In this document: positions 53,552-62,161 of the stretch, one piece after another
Position numbering within the stretch: the stretch's first letter is position 1
How the letters are laid out: each line of letters begins with the position of its first letter
Source of the DNA: Pelagomonas calceolata
Taxonomy: Eukaryota; Sar; Pelagophyceae; Pelagomonadales; Pelagomonadaceae
Assembly (NCBI GenBank): GCA_918797485.1
Contig: CAKKNE010000004.1
Span: forward strand, 310,001-374,000
Reading direction: 5' to 3'
DNA: 64,000 bases
Made by a program: the position numbers and the translations under genes
Notes under the pieces: model-generated
What the model was told of the DNA's origin: nothing
Databases searched by the model: none
What the model saw: only the letters and a program-made list of their open reading frames with translations

Positions 53552-54484
53552 TTACTCCTTCAGCAGGAACGCCAAAGCAGCGTCGGCGTCCTCGGCGCTC
53601 GCCTCGCTCCGCCCGTACGCCCGCGCGAGCGCCGCGCCCAGCGCCGAACTGCGGGAAGAGAGGTCGTCCCGCGCGACGACGCGCAGCGTCCCGAGCTCGG
53701 CAGCCCCGCGCCTCCCAAGCGGCGCGGCCACGACGCCGCGCCAGGCCGACGTCGCCGGGTCCGCCAGCAAAAACCCGCCGCCCGACACATATCCTGCCAC
53801 CCTAAGTAATCTAACGAGCTGCCGCGACTCCTGCGGCGAGACTCCATTTAAAGTCCTGGAGAAGTACGTATCGTCCAACGCCAAAGGTGCTGCTCTTTGT
53901 TCCAGTACTTCAGCACCCGCGCGTCGCCACGTCCGGATCGCACCTTCGACGCGCCGCTGCGTCGGCGCGTCGCGCGGCATGGACAAGACAGCGACGCGTT
54001 TCGCCGCCGGTCTTCGAGTGGCGGGCACATCCCCTAAAAGCTGGACGTGCACGCCCTTGAGCGGTAGCGACGGAGGCAGCGCCCGCGGGAGACTCGTGGC
54101 GACGAACGACGCGCCTTCACCGATACCGATGGCGTACAACGGCACCTTCCAGCCTTCTCTCGTAGAAAGCGCCACGAGGGCGTGGGCAGCGCGCGGGCCG
54201 TCGTCTTGACTCCATGTTGTTGAGTGTGCGGTGAGCGAGGCCGCAGCTAGTCCATGCTTAAGGCAGGCCCGGGCTAGACTCGCTTCGGCGGGCAGCGCTT
54301 TACAAGATGGACATTTTGTGGATGCGGGCCACCAGTGGTGCGCGCGGCGGCCCGTCGCGTGAAACAATGCGACTAAACCCTTTGGGGTGGTGGCTGGCGC
54401 AGCCCAGACGAGTTCCACGCCCTCCAATACTTCATACCGCTGGGCGGCGGCCGTCGCCGCGAGGAGCGTGGCCAGCCCGCGCAT
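53552..54484 (-). CDS. Secreted alpha/beta-hydrolase-like protein lacking the nucleophile Ser
   Basis: 310 residues. MRGLATLLAATAAAQRYEVL is a signal peptide. The fold-defining parts are GLVALFHATGRRAHHWWPAS with KCPSCKALPAEASLARACL, then AAASLTAHSTTWSQDDGPRA and PLYAIGIGEGASFVATSLP. This is the layout of a plant and algal alpha/beta-hydrolase family (LFHGCxHxAxDWWxxSxxCPxCxxLPEE). The nucleophile elbow GxSxG reads GIGEGAS, so the Ser is Glu and esterase chemistry is unlikely. CPSC suggests a disulphide. The exact enzyme family is uncertain, and a non-enzymatic lumenal role is possible. Confidence 0.65.
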   Translation of the reverse strand: MRGLATLLAATAAAQRYEVLEGVELVWAAPATTPKGLVALFHATGRRAHHWWPASTKCPSCKALPAEASLARACLKHGLAAASLTAHSTTWSQDDGPRAAHALVALSTREGWKVPLYAIGIGEGASFVATSLPRALPPSLPLKGVHVQLLGDVPATRRPAAKRVAVLSMPRDAPTQRRVEGAIRTWRRAGAEVLEQRAAPLALDDTYFSRTLNGVSPQESRQLVRLLRVAGYVSGGGFLLADPATSAWRGVVAAPLGRRGAAELGTLRVVARDDLSSRSSALGAALARAYGRSEASAEDADAALAFLLKE

Positions 54485-54825
54485 GGTGCGTGGCTGCCCG
54501 GCGGCCGTCGCGCCAATTATTGTGGGGCTGCTCTCCGCTTGTTGTCATCACATGGCGGCACCTGTCTCGACGCCTCGCCGAGGGCTCCCCGCGCGCGGCG
54601 AGGACTCGGTCCGAGCACAACGAAAGCGCGGCGCCGTCGGTGCGGGTTGTCCTACTAGCAGATACTAGGAATAACGCTGCTCTCCTCGCGAGACGCGAAA
54701 GCCTGCGACGCGCATCAAAGGAGCCAGCAGGAGGCACCCGTGTCGCTTTAGACGTAGCGCCGCGACCGCGAGCACAGCCGGGGCGAGCCAGGGGCTGCCC
54801 GAGCCCCGGAGCACACAGCGCCACC
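54485..54825. other. Divergent intergenic region
   Basis: 341 bases between the hydrolase-like start (54484) and the ATG at 54826. The plus-strand frame is open across it, but its translation is the reverse of the neighbouring signal peptide and promoter and shows no domain. No dispersed motif. Confidence 0.4.
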
Positions 54826-56535
54826 ATGGCCTCAGCGCAAATCGACTGGGCCGAGGATTTGGTGACGGAGGTCGTGGGCGAGCGCCTGAAGGCCGCCACA
54901 AGGAAACGGGGCGCCGAGCCTTTGAGTCATGCCATCGAAGCAAAAAAACTAAGAGAATCGTGGGAGGCGCTGCGCGTCTGGCTGCGGGCCAAGCTCCTGG
55001 CCAAGAGAGGCGCGTCCATCCCGGGCTTCGGGCGGTTCACGTGGCAAGTTCTGGGGGATTATAAACCGTCGGACTTGCAAGATCGACCCGATGAGTTGAT
55101 CCCGCTGCGACCGGTCTTCCAATTTTCTGAAGACTTCTGCAAGGCCCACCTACTGCCCTGGCGGCCCATCGCCGAGGATAAATTGGTCGAATGTGCGGAT
55201 TTGAACTACTCCATACTCGCGCTGAGACACACGTCGCGACTCACAAAAGATATGGTCTGGAGCGCGTTGCGGGATTTACAAAGGAAGATCGGCGACCGCA
55301 TCGCGTCCGGTTATTCCTTAACTCTAGATTTTGGCGTCGGCCAACTGGTGAGTGATCGGGGGAAGCCGCGCTTCCTTTTTGACGCTAGTAAGCTGAGACG
55401 CGAGGAAGAACAAGTTGTGCCACAATCAGCACCCGTTTCCGAAGAGGAGGAGGAACCCCAACCGGTCGTCGAAGCGACTCAAACACCTGTCGTTGATGAG
55501 ACGGAGCCGACCGCTTCCGAATTAGCGACGACCAATGCATTGTTAGCGAGGGATGGTACCGAAGCGTTCCTGGCCATGATGCCGCCCAAAGTTTTAACGA
55601 AGGACCCCAGAGTTAAGGTTGACCGGGATAGAACTCCTGCGAGGCCGGAAGCCTCCAAACTGTCTCAGGCTGCTACTAGATTGCTACGATGCGATAGCAG
55701 TGTAGAGCAAGATCAATATGCAAGACATCTAGCGACCATCGAAAAGGACGCCGACAAATTACAAAAGGAACAAGTGAAATTCCAGAAATTGTTGGCCGAG
55801 GGCTTCAAGGCCGACGCGGTGAAAAAAGTGCACTGGAGAGAAGCCAATTTAACGATGCAACGACACCTGAAGGAGCAGATCGCGGCCCAGAAAGCTGCCT
55901 TAGAGGCCGAGGCTCAACAAGAAGCCATTGATTGTGAGGTCATCGATCAGCTGGTCGAGAGGACGAAGCGCGGCGAGAACGTCGATCGGAGTGCGGCCGA
56001 GGCCTTGGGCATGGAGTTCCGACCTGCTTTGACCTGTCCTCTCAAGCAGCACTCCATCACGGGCTTCCCGACGCGAGGCCGGGAGACGACGTGCACCCAG
56101 AAGGAATTGCTCACGTATCAACTCGACCACGTGAATTTGCGGGCTGATTTGGCCAAGGAAGAGAGGGAGAAGTCTCTGGAAGAGGAAAGAAGGTTCCTGG
56201 ACCACGTTGCGAGGGAGCAGCAGTTGGCTGCGATAGAACGGCAGCAACGGAAGGCGGCGACGACCGAGGAATTGTTACGTTCCTGGGAAACGGCTGAACA
56301 CGTGAACAACATAACGCGCCTGAAGGAGATGGGGTCCGATGCGATGCTGTCGTACGCTCGCGACGCCATTCCCTCCGACGATGTGTTGCGGCGGGCGCCG
56401 GCCTTGCCCCCAACTAGGCAGCTCGCCGCCACCATAAACGCGGCGCGGACGGCGGGCCTCGAGGACATGAAGCTTGGGTTTTCGCCGACCTCTAGAGGCG
56501 ACCCGCGGGGGGCGACGCCGGCGGTGGACGTCTAA
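54826..56535 (+). CDS. CCDC81-like protein (HU-like N-terminal domains, coiled coil)
   Basis: 569 residues from an ATG in good context (CCACCATGG). The first 190 residues hold two HU-like units: LRAKLLAKRGASIPGFGRFT then FQFSEDFCKAHLLPW, and VECADLNYSILALRHTSRLT then SGYSLTLDFGVGQLV. This is the arrangement in CCDC81, a eukaryotic centrosomal or ciliary protein with bacterial-HU-fold domains. From about 300 it is coiled coil (DADKLQKEQVKFQKLLAEGF, LAKEEREKSLEEERRFLDHV). Pelagophytes include flagellate forms, so a basal-body role is reasonable. No intron. Confidence 0.8.
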   Translation: MASAQIDWAEDLVTEVVGERLKAATRKRGAEPLSHAIEAKKLRESWEALRVWLRAKLLAKRGASIPGFGRFTWQVLGDYKPSDLQDRPDELIPLRPVFQFSEDFCKAHLLPWRPIAEDKLVECADLNYSILALRHTSRLTKDMVWSALRDLQRKIGDRIASGYSLTLDFGVGQLVSDRGKPRFLFDASKLRREEEQVVPQSAPVSEEEEEPQPVVEATQTPVVDETEPTASELATTNALLARDGTEAFLAMMPPKVLTKDPRVKVDRDRTPARPEASKLSQAATRLLRCDSSVEQDQYARHLATIEKDADKLQKEQVKFQKLLAEGFKADAVKKVHWREANLTMQRHLKEQIAAQKAALEAEAQQEAIDCEVIDQLVERTKRGENVDRSAAEALGMEFRPALTCPLKQHSITGFPTRGRETTCTQKELLTYQLDHVNLRADLAKEEREKSLEEERRFLDHVAREQQLAAIERQQRKAATTEELLRSWETAEHVNNITRLKEMGSDAMLSYARDAIPSDDVLRRAPALPPTRQLAATINAARTAGLEDMKLGFSPTSRGDPRGATPAVDV

Positions 56536-56574
56536 GTATCGTCGATGGCGCATTTTTGTTACCGTGACGGCCCG

Positions 56575-56611
56575 GGTGCTAGGACTAGTGGGCGGAGCTC
56601 CTGGGGGGGAT
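56575..56611 (+). repeat. Gene-3'-end element, copy 4
   Basis: GGTGCTAGGACTAGTGGGCG then GAGCTCCTGGGGGGG, 40 bases after the CCDC81-like stop, sense orientation. About 45 bases further on, GTACGCCATCACCGCGACGC recalls the interior of the introners. Confidence 0.6.
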
Positions 56612-56705
56612 GGCGTGTAAGACTAGACCCCTCTTCCGTCGATGATTCCGAGCACCACCGTACGCCATCACCGCGACGCGACCAAGACAAAAAGTAGATA
56701 AAACA

Positions 56706-58109
56706 CTATGTTAGTCCGTCCTTGCGGTAGCTCCAGGACTCGTCCTCGGCGACGCCCGCGAGCCGCGCTTTGCTAGATACGGGAGCAGCTGCTTTCCGCC
56801 GCTCGCGCACGACGCGGCCGTCCCGAATCGCGAAGTTGACGGGTAGCGCCTCGGCCACGCCCTTCCGCTCCGACAGGTACGAATCGAGCAGCCGCTGCTC
56901 GGCGCTTCGTTTCGACTCGTCGGCGAGGCCCTCGTCGAGCGCGAAGCGGAATCGCGACGACCCCGTCCGCCGCTGCGCGTCCGGTTCGATCTCGATAAAT
57001 AACGCGTCGGGGTGCCTCGCTCGTATCGCTCGCTCGATGTCGCGGACTTCTCTCTCAATAACCCTTACGACGTCTTCCGCAAAGTACGACAGCAAAGTGG
57101 GTACCTCGGTTTGCTGGATCGCCTCGGCCTCGCGCCGTTTCTTGGACGGCAATTTAAAGCGCGGCGCGTACTTGTCGTACAATTGCGCCGCGACCCAGGT
57201 CCCATCAAAGTCGACCTCGCACTTGTACGCGAAGGCGTCGGGCGCCAGCCGCTGCGACCGCACCGCGTGGACATCATCCACACTCGGTCTTCTTCGCAAC
57301 AATTGTTCGACGTCATCTAACACATTCTGCTCGACGGCGGCGCCGATCAAATATCTCCCATTCAGCATGGCCAGGACGCCGCCGACGCCGCCCAGCAACC
57401 CGCCAACCGCGATGCCCGCCACGCAGTCGTACACCGGCGTCGCGTACAATAACGACGCGCCCATGCCGCCGGCGACGACGACGACGCCCGCGCACGCCGC
57501 CGCGTCCTCACATAAAACAGCGAGCAGCGTCGGGTCCCGGACGCGCTTCAAATGCGCCAAAAAGGACACGTTGCCGGGCTTGTCTTCCAGCACGTGCTGG
57601 ACGGACTTGCGCAGGACCGTCCCATCAATAGCTAAGGACACCGCGAGCACGCCCCACGCCTCCGGCCGCGTCAACGCCTCCAAGTCCATGGACGGGCCCA
57701 TCAACTCCGTCACCGACGCGTGGAGCGCCACGCCGGCCCCCAACCAGAACGTGCCGAGCGCCGAGACCAGCGACCACAGGTAGACGCTCTTCCCGTAGCC
57801 ATAGGGGTGCGACGCCGACGGCGCCAAGGCCGCCGCGTGGAGCCCGATCAACAACAACGCCTGGTTGCCCGCGTCGGCGCAGCTGTGAACGGTCTCGGCC
57901 AGCATAGCGGCCGATCCCGTCGTCAACGCGACGGCGCCCTTCGCGCCGGCAATGGCCAGATTGCCCGCCAGGGCGTAGCGCACCAAGTCTTCGGACCGCT
58001 TCGAGGGCGTCGTGTTCTTGACGCCGTCGTCGTCGCTGCGGCTCGCGACGAAGCGGAGCCGGCAGGGCTGCTGGAGGCGGCCCAGCGCGCGTGCGGTGCG
58101 GAGGTACAT
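56706..58109 (-). CDS. Cation diffusion facilitator, SLC30A9/ZnT9-like
   Basis: 467 residues. The leader MYLRTARALGRLQQPCRLRF looks mitochondrial. CDF hallmarks: NLAIAGAKGAVALTTGSAAM, then LAETVHSCADAGNQALLLIG (HSxAD with NQ, as in ZnT9), ASHPYGYGKSVYLWSLVSAL, and DPTLLAVLCEDAAACAGVVV. Six membrane spans are expected from the hydrophobic runs. ZnT9 exports zinc from mitochondria in animals. The cytosolic C-terminal part (about 290-467) is longer than in bacterial CDFs and charged. No intron. A quasi-palindrome copy lies about 110 bases upstream. Confidence 0.88.
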   Translation of the reverse strand: MYLRTARALGRLQQPCRLRFVASRSDDDGVKNTTPSKRSEDLVRYALAGNLAIAGAKGAVALTTGSAAMLAETVHSCADAGNQALLLIGLHAAALAPSASHPYGYGKSVYLWSLVSALGTFWLGAGVALHASVTELMGPSMDLEALTRPEAWGVLAVSLAIDGTVLRKSVQHVLEDKPGNVSFLAHLKRVRDPTLLAVLCEDAAACAGVVVVAGGMGASLLYATPVYDCVAGIAVGGLLGGVGGVLAMLNGRYLIGAAVEQNVLDDVEQLLRRRPSVDDVHAVRSQRLAPDAFAYKCEVDFDGTWVAAQLYDKYAPRFKLPSKKRREAEAIQQTEVPTLLSYFAEDVVRVIEREVRDIERAIRARHPDALFIEIEPDAQRRTGSSRFRFALDEGLADESKRSAEQRLLDSYLSERKGVAEALPVNFAIRDGRVVRERRKAAAPVSSKARLAGVAEDESWSYRKDGLT

Positions 58110-58219
58110 GACGAATCGGTTACTGCGTCATCGTTGGGTTTTTAGTGAGAGAGATGCGCTACTGTGAGCTTCCAAAAAGCACCCAGGTCCCCACCTTTTT
58201 TTTTGTTGGGCAAAAAAAA

Positions 58220-58242
58220 GTGAGCTAGCTAAGATGTACTAG
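58220..58242 (-). promoter_or_regulatory. CTAGTGTCTTRC quasi-palindrome, copy 7 (diverged)
   Basis: On the minus strand CTAGTACATCTTAGCTAGCT then CAC. It lies in the 330-base divergent region between starts at 58109 and 58440. It keeps CTAGT, CTTA and GCTAGCTCAC. A T-run (58191-58204) and an A-run (58213-58219) flank it. Nothing else recognised in this region. Confidence 0.35.
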
Positions 58243-58439
58243 GCATGGGCTCCTTTTGCAATTTACGAGACCTTTTACGCCGCGAGTGTTTCGCTGACGC
58301 CGTACGCGTGGTCGTCAGCCCTCTCTGATCACCTCTTTTCGCGCCGGTCTCGTTCTTGCGCGCCCGGAAGCCCCTGCTGCGCCAGCACAGCTCCGCAGCT
58401 CTTTCGGAGCCGCTTATTCGTGAGGCCGTGCGAGCGCAA

Positions 58440-59378
58440 ATGGCCGAAATCTCGGAGGACCCGACGAGCACCGTCGCCTCGCTCGCGCGCGCCGCGGCCG
58501 ACGCCGCCGCCGAGGCCGCGGCCGCGCGCGACCCGGCGGACGCGATCCCGCTCCACGAGCGCGCGGCGCGAGCGTACGTGCGCGCCGCGAAGCGTGTTGA
58601 GGGCCCGCCGCGGACGGCGCTGCTGGCGATTGGCGAGGGCCACGCGGCGCGGGCCGCCGAGCTGCGGCGGCCGGCGGCGCCGGAACCCGTCGACGCGCCG
58701 CGGGAGCGCGCGACGTCCAAGGCCGAGCCGCCGCCGGGCACGTTGTGTGTGGGCGACCTGCTGGCTCTAGAAAGGCGCTTGCACGCGCTGGGCGCGCGCG
58801 AGACGACGGTGCCGGGGGTGGCGGAGGCGCCGCGGGCCGTCGACGCGTCGCCGGCGGTGGCCGCGGCGGCGGACCGGCGCGTCGCCGAGCTGCTCGGCGA
58901 GGCCTGGGCGGCGGCGAGCGACGGCGAGGACGACGAGGCTCCGCCGCCGGCCGCCGACGACGGCCGGCTCGCGCGGACCGTGGCGCGCCTCGCCGCGGCG
59001 AACGCGGAGCTCGTCGAGGAGCGCGACGCCCTCCGGCGGGACGCGCGCCGCGTGGCGGAGACCAAAAGGGCGACGGAGGCGCTGGCGAAGAAGTACGACG
59101 CGAAGTTCGAGAAACTCCGCGAGTCGCTGGACGCGTTCCGGCGCGCCTACCCGGCGCCGTCGAACCCGGCGAACGTGCTCGAGCCGGGCGCGCCGGCGCC
59201 CTCGCTCGACGACCTGGAGCGCGACGCGCGGGAGCTGCGGGCGCAGCTGGCCGCCGAGCGGGACCTAGGGCGGAAGCGGGACGCCATCATCGCGCGCTAC
59301 GAGCACTGGTACTCCGCGCTCAAGGCGTCGGCGGCGGCGCGGCGGCGGCCGTCGCACGAGGGGAGCTTCGAGGCGTGA
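58440..59378 (+). CDS. Hypothetical Ala-rich coiled-coil protein with MIT-like N-terminus
   Basis: 312 residues from the ATG at 58440 (MAEISEDPTSTVASLARAAA). Residues 15-75 (DPADAIPLHERAARAYVRAA) look like a helical hairpin of MIT or NRBF2 type. An Ala/Pro-rich linker follows, then coiled coil (DGRLARTVARLAAANAELVE, then KKYDAKFEKLRESLDAFRRA). NRBF2, an autophagy PI3-kinase subunit, has a similar MIT-plus-coiled-coil layout, but the resemblance is weak. The frame is open 28 codons upstream, without ATG support. Confidence 0.6.
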   Translation: MAEISEDPTSTVASLARAAADAAAEAAAARDPADAIPLHERAARAYVRAAKRVEGPPRTALLAIGEGHAARAAELRRPAAPEPVDAPRERATSKAEPPPGTLCVGDLLALERRLHALGARETTVPGVAEAPRAVDASPAVAAAADRRVAELLGEAWAAASDGEDDEAPPPAADDGRLARTVARLAAANAELVEERDALRRDARRVAETKRATEALAKKYDAKFEKLRESLDAFRRAYPAPSNPANVLEPGAPAPSLDDLERDARELRAQLAAERDLGRKRDAIIARYEHWYSALKASAAARRRPSHEGSFEA

Positions 59379-59443
59379 TTGTTTTTATAGTAGTGTAATA
59401 AGGTGTTTGGGATTTAATTCAGACGGGTTCAAACTAATTGCTA

Positions 59444-59466
59444 CGGTGCTAGGACTAGTGGGCGGG
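59444..59466 (+). repeat. Gene-3'-end element, copy 5 (short)
   Basis: CGGTGCTAGGACTAGTGGGC then GGG, 66 bases after the stop at 59378, sense orientation. The GACCCC/GAGCCCC part seen in other copies is missing. Confidence 0.55.
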
Positions 59467-59679
59467 TTCAAAACTGGAGCGAGCTAGACTCAGGCTCAGG
59501 CTAGTTACGTCGCAGGGTCCCCGTACCCCTCCCGCTCCCCAGACTCAGCCTAGATGCGAGTCGCAATTGCCGACGTCGTCCTCCTGCTGTCTGCCCCCGC
59601 CGGGCCCCGGACACTCTTCCCTAGGTTGTTCTACTTTACACGGGGGGAGAGAAAGGACGTCTTCCGCGCGCGCCGCGGC

Positions 59680-59802
59680 CTACTTGCCGTCGCGGCGCGC
59701 CGAATCGCCGCTCAGGACGAACAGCTCGTCGTCATCATCTTCCGTGACGGCCGCGGGCGTCGTGACCGCCGCGGCCTTCGTCAGGAGCGCGAGGCCGTCC
59801 AT
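59680..59802 (-). CDS. Possible 40-residue ORF
   Basis: ATG at 59802, stop at 59680. It starts MDGLALLTKAAAVTTPAAVT and continues with an acidic patch (EDDDDELFVLSGDS). The composition is protein-like while the opposite strand is Arg-rich, but there is no further support. It could be a last exon or chance. Confidence 0.2.
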   Translation of the reverse strand: MDGLALLTKAAAVTTPAAVTEDDDDELFVLSGDSARRDGK

Positions 59803-59836
59803 CGTACAGGTGGGCCGGGTTTAGGGAGCGAGAGGC

Positions 59837-60045
59837 GAGCTCCGGGGGGTTTTGCCGTGTTTTGGGAGCGAGAGGCCTGCGGTGGACGCCATCGCGCAGG
59901 CGCGTCGCGTCGATGGCGTGATCCGGCGCGCAGGCGCGTCGCGTCGATGGCGTGATCCAGCGCGACGGCGACGCGAAAACTGGTGATCTCCGCGCGGCGA
60001 CGGACGAGCTCCGGGGTTGCCGTGTTTAGGGAGCGAGAGGCGAGC
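59837..60045. repeat. Direct repeat enclosing introner-like minisatellite
   Basis: GAGCTCCGGGG...TTGCCGTGTTT...GGGAGCGAGAGGC occurs at about 59837-59874 and again at 60008-60045. Between them lie two copies of GCGCAGGCGCGTCGCGTCGA followed by TGGCGTGATCC, a motif otherwise found inside introners. It may be a remnant of an intergenic insertion. Confidence 0.5.
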
Positions 60046-60751
60046 TCGTGGCGTTTTCTGAGTTGGTCCTCGGTTTAGGGCCTGCGCGGGGCGGGAAGGG
60101 TGAGATGTGCACTCGGCTTGCGGTTCTGGCGTTCCGCGGGTTCCGGCCGTCGCGGCGCGCGGCGTTAATTTTTTTGGTCCAGCCCGTCTGGCCGCCCCCG
60201 TGAATGTCGATCCGCGCTTTGGGCCAACTCAAGCGCGTCCGCGCCTCCGCCGGAGCGACCGGCAAAAAGGCCGATTTTTTAGCATTGGACGCGAAGGCTC
60301 CGGCCGCGCGTTTCACGGGCAGTTCACAGCGCGAGACAGGACTCATCGGTGAGGCAGGGAGGGGATTTCGAGGCAAAGGCACGGCACAAACCTGGTTATC
60401 CCGAGCTCAAGACCACCTGGCAAAACAGGTTTGTCTGCGGTCCTCGCGCCATTCAGCCTTCAGGCGCTGTTTGGGCGGCCGAAGTGCAAAAGAGAGACCA
60501 GAAGACGTATCGGATTTGCGCGAAACCCGTGCGCTCCGGATGCTCGAGCGCTCGCGAGCTCGACTGATTGCCACAGGCACTCGTGCACTGCTACACGGCG
60601 GCTCAAGCGCTCCTGCATCGCTGCGCGAATCGCGCTACGCATCGCTTCTAGCCGTGCTGCAGCGTGCGACACGCAAGCCGCCATCGCAGTCTCTAAGCCA
60701 TATTTTGCAATCGCTGCAGCGGTGCGACACGCCATCGGGCAGAGCACCACC

Positions 60752-62123
60752 ATGGCAGCAATGACCACCTCGAGATTTGACACTTTACAAGCGCCGCCCA
60801 AGGACCCCATCCTCGGCGTCAAGGAAGAATTCCTCGCCGACGCCGCGACGGACAAGATCAATTTGTCCGTCGGCGCCTATCGCACCGACGAGGGCCAGCC
60901 CTGGGTCCTCCCCCCAGTGGCCGAAGCGAGGAAAAGACTCATCGAAGGCAAGCTGGAACACGAGTACCTGCCGTCGACGGGCTTGAAAAGCTACTGCGAC
61001 CGCGTCGACCTGTTATTGAGGGGTAAGACCTCGGAAACCTCTGCCACGGTGCAAGGTTTAAGTGGCACGGGCGGCCTGCGCCTCTGCTTCGAATTTTTGA
61101 GGAGGCACCACTCTCCTACAGTCTACGTGCCGGCGGTGACGTGGAGCAACCACTGGAACGTTTTGAGAGATGCAGGTTGTGATGCCCGGCCCTACACTTA
61201 CTTAGATGGTATAAAATTAGACTGGCCAAAACTAGTGGCGGATCTCGAGCAAGCGGAGGAGGGCGCCATCATCTTATTACATCTGTGCGCGCACAATCCG
61301 AGCGGAGTCGATCCTTCTTCTGAACAATGGCGGGAGCTCTGCGCGTTGTGCCAGAGGAAGCGTTTCCTGCCGGTCTTCGATTCCGCGTACCTCGGCTTCG
61401 CGTCGGGCGACGTCGACAAGGACGCCGCTCCATTTAGACTATTCTGCGAAAACGGATTGCAGCCGTGGGCCTGCATTTCGTTCAGCAAGAACTTTGGCTT
61501 GTATTCGGAACGAGCTGGAGCCGTCGTGGCGTCCTGCGCGTCGGCACGGGAGGCTTCAGCTGTCAGAGGCCACCTGGGCAAATTGGCGCGTGCATTATAT
61601 TCAAATCCGCCGGCGTTTGGCGCGCGCGTCGTCGACGCCGTGCTCGCCGATGCCGCGTTGGAGGCCCGGTGGCGCGAGTGTTTGGTGGTCATGTCGGGGC
61701 GCATCGCGGACATGCGGGCGAAGCTGCGGAGCGCGCTCGAGGCGAGGACGGCGCGGGACTGGTTTGTGCACTGCGTGGGAATCAAAGTTCGAGCGTCTGC
61801 TCGAGCCATCGACGCGACGGTGTCTGCTCGATGGCGTAGAGGTGCCACGCCATCGACGCGACGGCGTCTGCGCGACGGCGTGGAGGTGCCACGCCATCGA
61901 CGCGACGGTGTCTGCTCGATGGCGTGATGGTCGGTGTCCGCGCAGGTCCCACATCACGTCGCAGGTCGGCATGTTCTCCTACACGGGACTAAACAAGCAG
62001 CAGGTGCTCCGGCTGCGCGCCGAGCACCACGTCTACATGCTCGAGTCGGGCCGCCTCTCCATGGCCGGCGTCACTTCCAGTAATGTGGAGCCGCTCGCCG
62101 CGGCGATCGCGGCCGTGCTCTAA
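60752..62123 (+). CDS. Aspartate aminotransferase
   Basis: Exons 60752-61761 and 61946-62123 give 395 residues. PLP enzyme interconverting aspartate and 2-oxoglutarate with oxaloacetate and glutamate. Landmarks: KINLSVGAYRTDEGQPWVLP, LHLCAHNPSGVDPSSEQW, VFDSAYLGFASG, ISFSKNFGLYSERAGAVV (Schiff-base Lys in SFSKN), and QVGMFSYTGLNKQQVLRL near the end. The intron splice joins RDW to SHITSQVGMFSYTGL, restoring the conserved W-x-HI. A cytosolic or mitochondrial site is not evident: the ATG at 60752 (CCACCATGG context) gives no leader, though the upstream frame is open. Confidence 0.93.
61770..61945 (+). mobile_element. Introner element IE9 with threefold internal repeat
   Basis: Left end CTGCGTGGGAATCAA, right end TGTCCGCGCAG, more diverged than others. 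The interior has three copies of GCCATCGACGCGACGGYGTC, each ending near GATGGCGT. Donor GT at 61762 and acceptor CAG at 61943-61945 (184 nt) restore the enzyme frame. The flanking 8-mers are no longer alike. Confidence 0.8.
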
Positions 62124-62161
62124 CAACTAGTGTGATATAGTTATACGCCAACCAACTACAC

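Larger units (their letters stand above)
59467..60751. other. Long non-genic stretch with repeats
   Basis: Almost 1.3 kb, the largest gap in the window. It holds one tiny minus-strand frame (59680-59802), a direct repeat enclosing introner-like sequence (59837-60045), and otherwise overlapping short frames without domains. The last 300 bases should be the aspartate aminotransferase promoter. Confidence 0.4.

Noticed and set aside
58229-59065. Minus-strand Ser/Arg-rich frame opposite the coiled-coil gene
   Set aside because: Shadow of Ala/Gly-rich codons; no domain, while the plus strand shows coiled-coil heptads.
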